64,000 nucleotides of DNA from Amphritea balenae. GTDB taxonomy: Bacteria; Pseudomonadota; Gammaproteobacteria; Pseudomonadales; Balneatricaceae. Shown piece by piece: positions 7,772-16,241 of the stretch. Made by a program: the position numbers and the translations under genes. Under the pieces are notes generated by a model, which saw nothing but the letters and a program-made list of their open reading frames with translations, had not been told where the DNA came from and made no database searches. The stretch lies in NCBI RefSeq assembly GCF_003858655.1, contig NZ_RQXV01000004.1:288970-352969 (forward strand), read 5' to 3'. Position 1 is the stretch's first letter. Each line of letters begins with the position of its first letter.

Positions 7772-8872
7772 TTAGCCACCATTCTTGTGATTGCGGGTTT
7801 CATCGATGAGGTATTTAAGCCATTTCACATAGGGTGTACCGCCTGTGCCTTGCTGATCGTTGCCGCGCCGGGCGATGTATTTTATCGCCCAGTGGTAGTG
7901 AACTTCGCGGAACTGGGCGATACCTTCGAGTATTTCGTCAAATAACTCCGGCGGGGTTAGTGGCTTCGGGTCAGGCATCTGTTGGACTTGTTCAATATAG
8001 AGACGGTGTTCGGCGGGCATATAGTTGCGCATATCTTGCAGGTGCTTTAGCAGCCGGGTTTGTTGGTGGGGAATTTTAAGAAATGCCAGTAATGTCGGGA
8101 TAACCGAGCTTTGAGCGCCGGTTTCGCCGCGAAAGGTCATGACCGTATCGGTACCTTCATACTCAATATCATCAAAATGGCCGATGTAGGGGCGAAAATC
8201 GGAGAAATACAGCTGATCTGACATTCGCTCAGGTATACGCTGCAGAACCTTGGTGATCGCCACAATCGCCAGACTAATATCATCCATGGCGCTTTGTAAG
8301 CGGGCTTCTCTTGTGCTGTCAGTAAGGTCCAGGGCTGCGTTCCAAAGTTCTATGCCATTAAGTATGCGGGCTGCGATTGCTTCGATCTCGACATGGACCA
8401 GAATAAACCAGTGTTCGTCATACAGGTGGACAAAATTCTGGAGTGTGTCAATGTTGCCCAGTTCGATCGGTTTTTCTATGTCATATCGTTTCCAGTTGTA
8501 CAATGCATAGCCGTCATAGCTGAGCATAGGTTTACGCCCTAATAGCCCCGCTATCTTGATCAGTGGCTGTGCTATGTTTTGTGGCAAAGTGTGACATTTG
8601 GCTTGGCCTGTCTGGTTGATGTAGCCCGATGCAATAAACCCGAGCCTGACATAATAGAGGCGTGCCTGAGAGAGTAGGGAGGGTGATATATTGTCACAGG
8701 GCCACTGAGGTATTATCTGCTGTGACAAAAAGGTGCGACAGTCATCTTCCAGTAACAGGCTGGGTAACTCTTCACCGAGTCTGTCTAATGATTCAAATTC
8801 CTCGCCTAATGTCAGCTTTTCGTCGGGATCATTGCAGGGTAAAAAACCTCGGGATCTGAAACAGTTTTTCAT
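7772..8872 (-). CDS. Indoleamine 2,3-dioxygenase-like heme enzyme
   Basis: A 366-residue member of the IDO family, heme enzymes that open the indole ring of tryptophan to give N-formylkynurenine. Evidence: GAQSSVIPTLLAFLKI followed by MRNYMPAEHRLYIEQV, and the C-terminal segment HYHWAIKYI with GTGGTPYVKWLKYL, which matches the heme-binding end of animal IDO. H327 (in YHW) is the likely proximal heme ligand. The start has a strong ribosome binding site (AAGGAGAGG, 3 bases before the ATG). Bacteria usually use the unrelated TDO (KynA) for this reaction, so an IDO-type gene is less common. No other kynurenine-pathway gene is in the window; substrate and role remain open. Confidence 0.85.
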   Translation of the reverse strand: MKNCFRSRGFLPCNDPDEKLTLGEEFESLDRLGEELPSLLLEDDCRTFLSQQIIPQWPCDNISPSLLSQARLYYVRLGFIASGYINQTGQAKCHTLPQNIAQPLIKIAGLLGRKPMLSYDGYALYNWKRYDIEKPIELGNIDTLQNFVHLYDEHWFILVHVEIEAIAARILNGIELWNAALDLTDSTREARLQSAMDDISLAIVAITKVLQRIPERMSDQLYFSDFRPYIGHFDDIEYEGTDTVMTFRGETGAQSSVIPTLLAFLKIPHQQTRLLKHLQDMRNYMPAEHRLYIEQVQQMPDPKPLTPPELFDEILEGIAQFREVHYHWAIKYIARRGNDQQGTGGTPYVKWLKYLIDETRNHKNGG

Positions 8873-8934
8873 CTTCCTCTCCTTAGCCCTTTTGGCCCTT
8901 AGTTTTAACCTGAGTCTGAGCTACTGACAGGATG

Positions 8935-9306
8935 CTAATGTTGGCAGGAGATTATTTTTTTTTGATTGTTTTCCGTTGCCTTGATCAGTGCTGTCAGTTT
9001 TAGTTTGATTATATGTAGCTCCATGCGCCAGGATGCTGCTTTGTCGTTATTTATATAGCCGAGTCGTTGGGCTACATAGATCTGAATTTTAAATTCAGCC
9101 AAGGCTTCTCTGGCGTAGGCCAGAAAGCGTCGTTTTTCACTTGCTGAGTCCTTGTTAAAGCTTGTTTCGATATTGCATAAAATGGTTGAGCTGCTTTGGT
9201 TCGTCTGATTAATAAAATCAGGGTACATGCAGCGAGATAACTCGACAGCAACGTCGTAACTCAAACGATGAGCACGCTTCCATAGCTCAAGATCTTCATG
9301 ATTCAT
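8935..9306 (-). CDS. Four-helix-bundle protein (23S rRNA intervening-sequence protein family)
   Basis: A 123-residue protein of the S23/four-helix-bundle family. Typical marks are the N-terminal HEDLELWKRAHRLSYDVAVEL helix, the FINQTNQSSSTILCNIETSF helix (family pattern Q..R...S...NI.EG), the SEKRRFLAYAREALAEFK helix and the C-terminal ELHIIKLKLTALIKAT helix. Family members were first found inside 23S rRNA intervening sequences; others stand alone or assist diversity-generating retroelements. Here the gene stands alone, with no rRNA, reverse transcriptase or repeat pair nearby. It lies 62 bases upstream of the IDO-like gene on the same strand, so the two may be co-transcribed. Its function is unknown. 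Confidence 0.82.
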   Translation of the reverse strand: MNHEDLELWKRAHRLSYDVAVELSRCMYPDFINQTNQSSSTILCNIETSFNKDSASEKRRFLAYAREALAEFKIQIYVAQRLGYINNDKAASWRMELHIIKLKLTALIKATENNQKKIISCQH

Positions 9307-9612
9307 GACAAATCCTTTTTATCAGTTTCTGCGCTTCAGTTTAGTTCAGAAAAATCGGACTTCACACCTAAGTGGGGAAGTGGTTAGAACGCGGCTATGC
9401 TGCTTGTAAGGTAGCTGAGCAGTCGATTGAAAAACTAAGGAATCTGAAAAACTATCGTAGGCGGGTTTATATTCCGTTCGTTAAGCTTCGATACATCTTT
9501 TTTCATTACCCTTGGTCTGTCGACTGGAGATGGACTATTAAAAGTTGCACTGTATTGGTGGTTATATTTATGACAGCCGAGCTGGAATTTCTGCTGTGAT
9601 GGATTAAATACC
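9307..9612. other. Intergenic stretch with no supported gene
   Basis: Between the four-helix-bundle gene and the holC terminator. A 75-codon plus-strand frame from GTG at 9372 has no ribosome binding site, no family resemblance and an erratic composition (many W, Y, R, K), so I do not call it. It probably contains the promoter for the minus-strand genes to its left; I could not pick one with confidence. Confidence 0.5.
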
Positions 9613-9640
9613 AAAAAAAACCGCCTTAGGGCGGTTTAAT
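9613..9640 (-). terminator. Intrinsic terminator of holC
   Basis: CCGCC (9621-9625) TTAG GGCGG (9630-9634), with eight A on the left that become the U-run in minus-strand RNA. It lies about 20 bases beyond the holC stop codon. Confidence 0.85.
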
Positions 9641-9659
9641 TATTTCAGAGAGCTATCGC

Positions 9660-10103
9660 CTATGCAGGCGTTTTCGGCCTCATATCATGCATTTTCGGTG
9701 TAATACCGTGTTTTTTGTAAAGCGCGTAGTTAGCTCGGGTTGCAGCTAGAATATCGGGTTGTTGGATAACGATTTCCAGAATCCGGTCAAACTTGAGAGT
9801 TTCTTCGCTCGCTGCCAGATTCAGATTGATAAACACATCACGATGTTCTGGTAACTGATCTCCCCAGCCAATCTGTACCGGTGCGCCGGGTTTGGCGTTC
9901 AGAATACCGTGGGGAATAAATGCATCCGCCCGGTAATCCCATAGCAGCTTGTCCAGACGTTCAGCTTCGCTTTCATTGATGACATGAATATAGACGTTCA
10001 GACCCTTACCCAATATTTTATCCGCCAGACGGCACAGAAATGCCGTACGGCTTTCTGGGGTATCGTCGGGTAGGACGTAAAAGTCAGCTTGTGGCATATT
10101 CAT
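9660..10103 (-). CDS. holC: DNA polymerase III chi subunit
   Basis: A 147-residue protein of the HolC family, which links the clamp loader to single-strand binding protein at the replication fork. Family features are the N-terminal ADFYVLPDDT, the RTAFLCRLADKILGKGLNVYIHV helix-strand, LDKLLWDYRADAFIPHGI and the C-terminal FDRILEIV with a YKKHG region. Length is typical. It could start at the ATG at 10103 or at 10097; neither has a strong ribosome binding site. Its position next to pepA and upstream of valS is conserved in gammaproteobacteria, but a 155-base gap with a structured repeat separates it from pepA. Confidence 0.95.
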   Translation of the reverse strand: MNMPQADFYVLPDDTPESRTAFLCRLADKILGKGLNVYIHVINESEAERLDKLLWDYRADAFIPHGILNAKPGAPVQIGWGDQLPEHRDVFINLNLAASEETLKFDRILEIVIQQPDILAATRANYALYKKHGITPKMHDMRPKTPA

Positions 10104-10155
10104 CGACCGGGTTCTGTATTCAGTTCATGTATGAATGGCTTGTAGTGACGAGGAA

Positions 10156-10252
10156 TAGTGTTTCAGAGCAAGGCAAAATTCTGCGAAAACGCGGAGCCTA
10201 CAACTGTAGGTGAGCATTTTGAGCAGAATTTTAACGCCGCACTGGAATACTA
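10156..10252 (+). repeat. Structured intergenic element, copy 1
   Basis: Three nested stems. Outer: AGTGTTTCAG (10157-10166) with CTGGAATACT (10242-10251), using two G.U pairs if the plus strand is the RNA. Middle: AAAATTCTGC (10175-10184) with GCAGAATTTT (10223-10232). Inner: CCTACA (10197-10202) with TGTAGG (10205-10210). The unpaired segments GCGAAAACGCGGAG and GAGCATTTTGAG recur in the other copies (21412-21507 and 23700-23765, both on the opposite strand). It sits between pepA and holC, folded strand antisense to both. Confidence 0.75.
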
Positions 10253-10258
10253 GAGCCG

Positions 10259-11752
10259 TTACTCAGCAGTGTCGTCAACTTGCGCAATCAGATGCTGACA
10301 CAGTAATGGTACACAACGTCCGGTAGCACCTTTCGCCTTGCCGTTACTGTTCCATGCTACACCGGCAATATCCAGGTGCGCCCAGCGATACTTCTTAGTA
10401 AAGCGGGACAGGAAGCAAGCCGCAGTGACAGTACCTGCTGCAGGTCCGCCGATGTTAGCGATATCGGCAAAGTTGCTGTCCAGTTGTTCCTGGTACTCAT
10501 CCCACAGTGGCAGACGCCATGCTTTATCTGCCGCAAACTCGCCAGCGGCAAGAAGGTCATCAGCCAGCAGGTCATCGTTAGACAGTAAGCCGGTCGCCTG
10601 GTGTCCCAGTGCAACGATACAGGCACCGGTAAGGGTGGCAATATCGACGACGGTTTCAGGCTCAAAACGCTCGGCATAGGTGAGGGCATCACACAGCACC
10701 AGACGGCCTTCGGCATCGGTATTCAGAATTTCAACGGTCTGGCCCGACATGGTCGTGACAATATCACCCGGCTTAGACGCATTGCCCGCAGGCATGTTTT
10801 CCGCTGCAGCGATAATAGCCACAACATTGATTTCCAGATCCAGTTCGGTCAGTGCTTCCATAGTGCCCATAACGCTGGCAGCACCGCACATATCGTACTT
10901 CATCTCGTCCATCTTGGCGCCTGGCTTCAGGCTGATACCACCGGTATCGAAGGTAATGCCTTTACCGACAAGTACGTGTGGCTTCTGATCAGGCTCGCCG
11001 CCTTTGAATTCCATGACGATCAACTTGGAGGGTTCTGAGCTGCCTTTACCTACAGATAGCAGGGAGTGCATGCCCAGCTTTTCCATCTCATCTTCATTAA
11101 GAATCGTGGTGCTCAGTTCGTCACACTCTTCAGTCAGCGCTTGTGCCTGCTCTGCCAGATAAGATGGGGTACAGATATTGCCTGGCAGGTTGCCCAGTTC
11201 ACGAGCGGTATCTACACCATTGGCGATGGCTGATCCGTCACTGATGGAAAACTCACCCAGTTCCGCATCTTCGCTGCTGAGCAGGAAGCCCAGGCTTTGC
11301 AGATCAATCGGCTCAGCTTTTTTGCTTTTGGTCGCATCGTACTGGTACAGCTCAGCACTGGCCCATTCGGTGTTATGACGCAGTTGACGGTACAAGTCCT
11401 GATCAGCGCTTTCCTGTCCGTCCAGTGCCAGTACGGCAGACTTGCAGCGAATCGCTTTCAGGTTGGCCATCACCGCTTTAATAATTTTCTTTTGGTTGCG
11501 GTCGCTGTGCTCATCTGCCTTACCGATACCGACAAGCAGTACACGGCCGGCACTGATGCCCGGCACTTTGTGAAGCAGCAGGGCTTCACCTGCTTTACCC
11601 TGATGATCACCCACAACATCTTTCAGGTATCCGGCAGAGGCCTTGTTGATCAGATCGGCAGAAGGCGACAGGTTACCTTCCGGTGCAACACCAACAATTA
11701 AACAATCTGTTTCCAGTGATTCTACTGAACCGGTAACAATTTCAAATTCCAT
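10259..11752 (-). CDS. pepA: Leucyl (cytosol) aminopeptidase
   Basis: An M17 aminopeptidase that removes N-terminal residues from peptides; E. coli PepA also binds DNA in plasmid resolution and in carAB regulation. The two-metal centre motifs are clear: GKGITFDTGGISLKPG, the MKYDMCGAASVMG strand and the family signature NTDAEGRLVL. I start at the ATG at 11752 (MEFEIVTG), which has GGAGAG 3 bases upstream, rather than at the in-frame start at 11767. The result is 497 residues, close to the E. coli 503. It is divergent from lptF-lptG across 271 bases and upstream of holC, as in Pseudomonas. Confidence 0.97.
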   Translation of the reverse strand: MEFEIVTGSVESLETDCLIVGVAPEGNLSPSADLINKASAGYLKDVVGDHQGKAGEALLLHKVPGISAGRVLLVGIGKADEHSDRNQKKIIKAVMANLKAIRCKSAVLALDGQESADQDLYRQLRHNTEWASAELYQYDATKSKKAEPIDLQSLGFLLSSEDAELGEFSISDGSAIANGVDTARELGNLPGNICTPSYLAEQAQALTEECDELSTTILNEDEMEKLGMHSLLSVGKGSSEPSKLIVMEFKGGEPDQKPHVLVGKGITFDTGGISLKPGAKMDEMKYDMCGAASVMGTMEALTELDLEINVVAIIAAAENMPAGNASKPGDIVTTMSGQTVEILNTDAEGRLVLCDALTYAERFEPETVVDIATLTGACIVALGHQATGLLSNDDLLADDLLAAGEFAADKAWRLPLWDEYQEQLDSNFADIANIGGPAAGTVTAACFLSRFTKKYRWAHLDIAGVAWNSNGKAKGATGRCVPLLCQHLIAQVDDTAE

Positions 11753-12023
11753 GCTCTCTCCACACAAGACATCGTGCCTGGTTTATATGATAATGATGGC
11801 CCTGAACGTATTGACGTTGTCACGGGGCTTCGATCATAAAGTTTGTTGCGACCCAGTTGATATAGTTACGACTAATAATCGGTAAATAAGTACGGGTAAA
11901 TATATCGTTCGGGCAGTTTTATGAAACGGGTTAACCGGATTTTATCCTAATGCCGGAGAAACAAAACCCTGTTTTAAGTTTCAGAGCTAAATCTTTACAG
12001 GCATTTACACAGGATTGTGCAGT

Positions 12024-13127
12024 TTGATCATCTTTCGTTATCTGGCAAAAGAGGTGCTGATCACTATGGTCGCGGTTTCCGCCGTACTGTTGTTGATTAT
12101 CATGAGTGGCCGTTTCATCAGCTATCTGGCCATCGCTGCAGCGGGTGAGTTACCGATGCAGGCTGTGTATTACTACCTGCTGTTTCGGTTGCCAAGTTTT
12201 CTTGAGCTGATTTTACCATTAGGACTTTTTCTGGGGATATTGCTGGCCTACGGACGCTTATATCTGGAAAGTGAAATGGTCGTGCTGAAAGCAACCGGTA
12301 TGAGTCAGCGTCGCCTGACTATGTATACCTTAGGGCCTGCCGTCTTTACTGCATTGATCGTTGCCTCCATGACACTGTTTTTGTCGCCCTATGGGGCATT
12401 GAAAACGGAGATTATGCTGCAGACCGAAAAGAATCGGGGCGAGTTTGATCTGATTTCTGAGGGGCGCTTTCAAAGCGGAGCAAAAGGCGAACGGGTAACC
12501 TATGTTGAGCAAGTCAACGGTGATGGTTCTGGAATGAAAGGGGTGTTTATCACCGAGCCGAATAGCAAGGGTGATGAGGGGCAACTGGTGATGGTGGTAG
12601 CCGAACAGGGCCGCCAGTATACCAACCCGGAAACAGGCGTTCGTTATCTGGTGTTGGATAACGGCTATCGCTATGAAGGTAATCCGGGGCAGGCTAACTA
12701 TCGGGAAGTCTCGTTCCAGGAGTATGGTATCCGTTTGCCTGAACCCAAGAGAGCGGTTGAAATAAGTCAGCTTGATACTTTACCAACCAGTGGCTTGATG
12801 GCCGGCGGTAAAGCGGAGCAGGCACAGTTACACTGGCGGCTGTCACTGCCGCTGATGACGCTGATTATGGCATTAATAGCGGTACCTCTGAGTAAAACCA
12901 ATCCACGTCAGGGGCGTTATGCCAAGTTAATTCCGGCCATTCTTTTGTATATGTCATATCTGGTGTTGCTCACCCACGCCCGGGAATATATGGAAGATGA
13001 TGAGGGCGAGGCTACCTATATCTGGTTGATCCATTTGGTTTATTTTGTACTGGCGATGAGTCTGTTGTTTATGAAGCGATTCTGGCGTCGACAGCGCCCC
13101 CGGGTGGCGGTGACTGCTGATGCGTAA
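12024..13127 (+). CDS. lptF: LPS export ABC transporter permease LptF
   Basis: One of two permeases of the LptBFG complex that extracts lipopolysaccharide from the inner membrane. It has the family layout: three N-terminal membrane helices, a periplasmic beta-jellyroll (about 130-265) and three C-terminal helices. YGRLYLESEMVVLKATGMS is the conserved coupling segment. The start is most likely TTG at 12024 ((M)IIFRYLAKEV, as in other LptF), with AGGA at 12011-12014 at proper distance. The TTG at 12015 directly abuts the AGGA and so is unlikely. The gene is 367 residues long and its end overlaps lptG by 8 bases. Confidence 0.96.
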   Translation: MIIFRYLAKEVLITMVAVSAVLLLIIMSGRFISYLAIAAAGELPMQAVYYYLLFRLPSFLELILPLGLFLGILLAYGRLYLESEMVVLKATGMSQRRLTMYTLGPAVFTALIVASMTLFLSPYGALKTEIMLQTEKNRGEFDLISEGRFQSGAKGERVTYVEQVNGDGSGMKGVFITEPNSKGDEGQLVMVVAEQGRQYTNPETGVRYLVLDNGYRYEGNPGQANYREVSFQEYGIRLPEPKRAVEISQLDTLPTSGLMAGGKAEQAQLHWRLSLPLMTLIMALIAVPLSKTNPRQGRYAKLIPAILLYMSYLVLLTHAREYMEDDEGEATYIWLIHLVYFVLAMSLLFMKRFWRRQRPRVAVTADA

Positions 13128-14178
13128 GTTACAGTTTTATGTAGGCAAACAGGTCTTTCTTGCCATCCTGTTGATCATTTTGATCGTCGTGGGGCTGGAT
13201 ACTTTATTCATCATTATTGATGAAGCGGATAACCTGACCGATAAATATACTGCGCCGGTAATGTTGGCTTATGCCTTATTGAATACCCCTTCAGCTTTTT
13301 ATGAGTATCTGCCGCTGTCCTGTCTGGTTGGCTGTATGGTGGGGCTGGGAGCGATGGCTTCTGGCAGTGAGCTGACCGTGATGCGGGCTGCGGGTATTTC
13401 ATTATCCCGGTTGGTGATGATGATTCTGAAACCGGTGATATTACTGGCATTGCTGGCAATTCCCGTCGGTGAATATGTGGCGCCTTATTGTGGAATTCTG
13501 GCAGAAAGTATTCGCGCCGAGCATGATCGCCATAGTGCTATTTCTGCACGTGTCGGGGTGTGGCATAAAGAGGATGACGAATATATTCATATCAAGGTTG
13601 TCAGACCTGATGGCGATATTCAGGGGATAACCCGGTTTAAGCTGGCTGAAGATAAATCCTTAGAGTTCAGTAGTTATGCTGAATCCGGCTTTTATGATGA
13701 TAGCGGCTGGTTATTGAAAAATGTGTCGGAAACACGTTTTAGCGATAATCGTACTGAAGTGACGGAGTATCCTCTGCAGCCCTGGAGTGTGGCCTTAACA
13801 CCACAGCGATTGAAAGTGTTGCTGATTAAGCCTAAAGATATGTCGATCTCTGAACTCTACAACTATAGCCAGTACCTGGCAGATCAGGAGTTAGAAAATG
13901 ATCGCTTTATGCAGAATTTCTGGCGCAAGATGCTTCAGCCGTTGGGCATTATCGGTCTGGTGCTGATCGGGGTTTCCTTTATGTTCGGTTCGATGCGTAG
14001 TGTCTCTACCGGTCAGCGGATCGTGACTGGTGTAGTCGTAGGGATGGTGTTTAAGATTGTTCAGGATATCCTGGGGCCGCTCAGTTCGCTTTATAGCATA
14101 GACCCGGTCTGGTCAGCACTCGGACCTGCCGTTGTGTGCGTTATGCTTGGCGGGGTGTTACTTAAAAGGGCCGGATAA
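13120..14178 (+). CDS. lptG: LPS export ABC transporter permease LptG
   Basis: Partner permease of LptF. Six membrane helices in two groups of three surround a periplasmic jellyroll domain (about 130-260). GLGAMASGSELTVMRAAGIS is the cytoplasmic coupling helix typical of LptF/LptG. It is 352 residues, the usual size, and overlaps lptF by 8 bases, so the two are translationally coupled. A strong terminator follows at 14264-14294. Confidence 0.96.
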   Translation: MRKLQFYVGKQVFLAILLIILIVVGLDTLFIIIDEADNLTDKYTAPVMLAYALLNTPSAFYEYLPLSCLVGCMVGLGAMASGSELTVMRAAGISLSRLVMMILKPVILLALLAIPVGEYVAPYCGILAESIRAEHDRHSAISARVGVWHKEDDEYIHIKVVRPDGDIQGITRFKLAEDKSLEFSSYAESGFYDDSGWLLKNVSETRFSDNRTEVTEYPLQPWSVALTPQRLKVLLIKPKDMSISELYNYSQYLADQELENDRFMQNFWRKMLQPLGIIGLVLIGVSFMFGSMRSVSTGQRIVTGVVVGMVFKIVQDILGPLSSLYSIDPVWSALGPAVVCVMLGGVLLKRAG

Positions 14179-14247
14179 GGCTGACTTGGTGGGAGTCGCC
14201 AGAACGTCGCCGAAAAAGTTTAGTTAGCTGCCGACAAGAAAAAACAG

Positions 14248-14294
14248 ACCCGCAGTGCGGGTATAAAAAAACCGCCAATTGGCGGTTTTTTTTT
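14248..14294 (+). terminator. Terminator after lptFG
   Basis: A short hairpin ACCCGCAGTGCGGGT (14248-14262) is followed by a canonical terminator: ACCGCC AATT GGCGGT (14271-14286) and a run of T to 14294. The A-run before the second stem means it may also work for the convergent RDD-protein gene. Confidence 0.87.
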
Positions 14295-14366
14295 GATCTG
14301 TGTTTTCTGGCAAGTATGGTTTGCGATGTGTCTGGCTACTTGCTGTATTCTTGTGCGCTAATTCAG

Positions 14367-14813
14367 TTACTTTTTTGGCTTGGGCAAAAGAACGATCTGG
14401 GTTTCAGAAAAAGCATCGTGCCAGGTATTTTTTTCGGGAGAGAACAGCATCCAGAAGAAGCCCAGACCGAAACAACCGAATGAGAGGATCGCGGTCATAA
14501 AGCGGATCAGTGCCTGGCGGGGGCTGATATGGCAACCCTCGGCTGTCTGAATTCTTAAACGCCATACCTGCATGCCCAGCGTTTGCCCCAGGCGAACCCA
14601 GAAATAGGCAAAGAATGCGAATGTTATCAGGAACAACGCTGTCTGAAACAGGGCGCCACTTACCGCTTCACCATCGTTCAGGGCGACAGCAGCGAAGCCG
14701 GTACACATCCAGATGGCTACCACCAGAAAACCATCATAGATCATTGCGGTAAAGCGACGTAACAGGGTTGCCTGTTGAATTTCGCCATCAAGTTCTGGAA
14801 AAGGTCTGCTCAT
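14367..14813 (-). CDS. RDD family membrane protein
   Basis: A 148-residue protein of the RDD family (Pfam RDD, named for conserved Arg and Asp residues). LLRRFTAMIYDGFLVVAIW carries the R and D in the first membrane helix, and GQTLGMQVWRLRI lies between helix 2 and helix 3. The ending EKNTWHDAFSETQIVLLPKPKK has the conserved WHD segment. Function is not established for most members; some have been linked to Na+ or osmotic tolerance. It is on the minus strand, convergent with lptFG, and 36 bases downstream of the YeeE/YedE gene, so the two may share a transcript. Confidence 0.88.
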   Translation of the reverse strand: MSRPFPELDGEIQQATLLRRFTAMIYDGFLVVAIWMCTGFAAVALNDGEAVSGALFQTALFLITFAFFAYFWVRLGQTLGMQVWRLRIQTAEGCHISPRQALIRFMTAILSFGCFGLGFFWMLFSPEKNTWHDAFSETQIVLLPKPKK

Positions 14814-14849
14814 CTGTGTTTCGTCTTAATTGATCAATAAAAATAATTG

Positions 14850-16088
14850 TTAGCACTGGCCTGCGGCTGATTTTTCATTTGGTAGCCGGAACAGAGGGCG
14901 GATACGAGTGCCCAGAACAGTTCCGGCAAACGCAGCGATAAGCCACAACCAGCCATGTAAACTGCCGGAGACTATACCACCAAAATAGGCGCCAATGTTA
15001 CAGCCGAACGAGATGGTTGCTCCATAACCCAGCATAACGCCGCCCAGTGCAGCTGCCAGCCAGTGTAAAAGGGGCATTTTCCATTGCCAGCTAAACTTAC
15101 CTGCCAGGGCTGCGGCAAGAAAAGCCCCTAGTATAATGCCAATATTCATGACTGAGACGGCATCATTTAATAGCGGTTCGCTCAGCGCTGTTTCCCGGCC
15201 CGGTTGTAACCAGTATGCCCAAAAATCCAGATCGAATTCTAATCCCAGACTGAAACTTTGTTCTAACCAAAGATAAGCTTTAGCGCCCCACAGTGGATAA
15301 GCAACCGCGACAGACCAGGGTCTGCCTGTTTCTGCCAGGACAATGAAATTCAGGCCGGCCAGCGCAATGCCACCCCATATATAGGGCCATGGCCCCTGTA
15401 ATAAACGGGACAATGAAAAAGGCTGAACCAGGTCTTTTTCAACACTGCCATGGCGGCGTTTTTCTAACCACAGCGATAGCCCGGCAATAGCGGCGAAGCA
15501 TGCCAGATTAATGACTATCGCCAGGCTGCTGCCCAGTGTCTCGATCATAGCGACAGGGGCCAGTTGGGGCAGGGTCGTCCACCATTCATAATCGGCTGTT
15601 GCCCAAAGCCCGCCAGCCATAAAGCCGATCATGCTGGGTATTGCTCTTAGTTGACCGCCACCGACATGATAAAGGTTACCTGAGGCGCAGCCATTGCCCA
15701 GTTGCATGCCGATACCGAAGATAAAAGCACCGAACACGACTGACCATCCCAGTGGGCGGGTGTAGCCGGCGATATCATTGCCCATCAGTGTGCCGGAGGC
15801 TAAGGCCGGGAAAAACAGGCAGACAGCAACAGACAGCATAATCATCTGTGCCCGGATACCCCTGCCTCTGCGGTTGGTGATCAGGCTGCGCCAGGCGGTT
15901 GTAAAGCCGAAGGATGCATGGAACAGGCTGAGCCCTAATAAAGCGCCGATGATGAGCAGCAGGGCCTGATGTGAACCGCTCTCCTGAATCAGGTACAGGG
16001 CTCCGGTCAGCAGTAAAAGCAACGCCAGTGATATGTTGCGAAGTCGGTTAAAGCGGGCTGTGAGGGGGAGCGTTTCGGTATGATTCAT
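14850..16088 (-). CDS. YeeE/YedE (TsuA-type) sulfur-compound transporter
   Basis: A 412-residue membrane protein with two homologous halves, each holding the YeeE/YedE signature: IGMQLGNGCASGNLYHVG in the first and LGYGATISFGCNIGAYFGG in the second. The cysteines in GNGCASG and SFGCNIG match those used by TsuA to pass thiosulfate across the membrane. A full-length two-repeat form like this is the TsuA type. No tusA-like or sirA-like gene follows, which often accompanies such transporters. The substrate is inferred to be thiosulfate or a related sulfur compound. Confidence 0.88.
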   Translation of the reverse strand: MNHTETLPLTARFNRLRNISLALLLLLTGALYLIQESGSHQALLLIIGALLGLSLFHASFGFTTAWRSLITNRRGRGIRAQMIMLSVAVCLFFPALASGTLMGNDIAGYTRPLGWSVVFGAFIFGIGMQLGNGCASGNLYHVGGGQLRAIPSMIGFMAGGLWATADYEWWTTLPQLAPVAMIETLGSSLAIVINLACFAAIAGLSLWLEKRRHGSVEKDLVQPFSLSRLLQGPWPYIWGGIALAGLNFIVLAETGRPWSVAVAYPLWGAKAYLWLEQSFSLGLEFDLDFWAYWLQPGRETALSEPLLNDAVSVMNIGIILGAFLAAALAGKFSWQWKMPLLHWLAAALGGVMLGYGATISFGCNIGAYFGGIVSGSLHGWLWLIAAFAGTVLGTRIRPLFRLPNEKSAAGQC

Positions 16089-16167
16089 CGTGGAGAAAGG
16101 TATGCAGCTGGTTAAAAGTTGGCCACTATAACACTGTTGATTTGGAATGGCTGTTATCTAAAAGCAT

Positions 16168-16195
16168 AAAAAAACCGGACCAGGGCCCGGTTTTC
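16168..16195 (-). terminator. Terminator of the Sel1-repeat gene
   Basis: AACCGGACC and GGCCCGGTT form a 9-base stem with one mismatch (about 16173-16192). The A-run on the left becomes the U-run of minus-strand RNA. It lies about 47 bases past the stop codon of the gene at 16242. Confidence 0.75.
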
Positions 16196-16241
16196 TCAGT
16201 CAGGCCGTTCATTGTATAAACGACCTCTGTATTTAGCAGAC

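Noticed and set aside
8935..9306. Part of a diversity-generating retroelement (Avd-like)
   Set aside because: There is no reverse transcriptase, template repeat or variable-repeat gene nearby.
9372..9599. A 75-codon plus-strand frame
   Set aside because: GTG start without a ribosome binding site, unnatural residue mix and no similarity that I recognise.
11811..11840. TTGACG ... CATAAA as a promoter for lptF
   Set aside because: The -10 match is weak and the site is about 180 bases upstream; not convincing enough to list.
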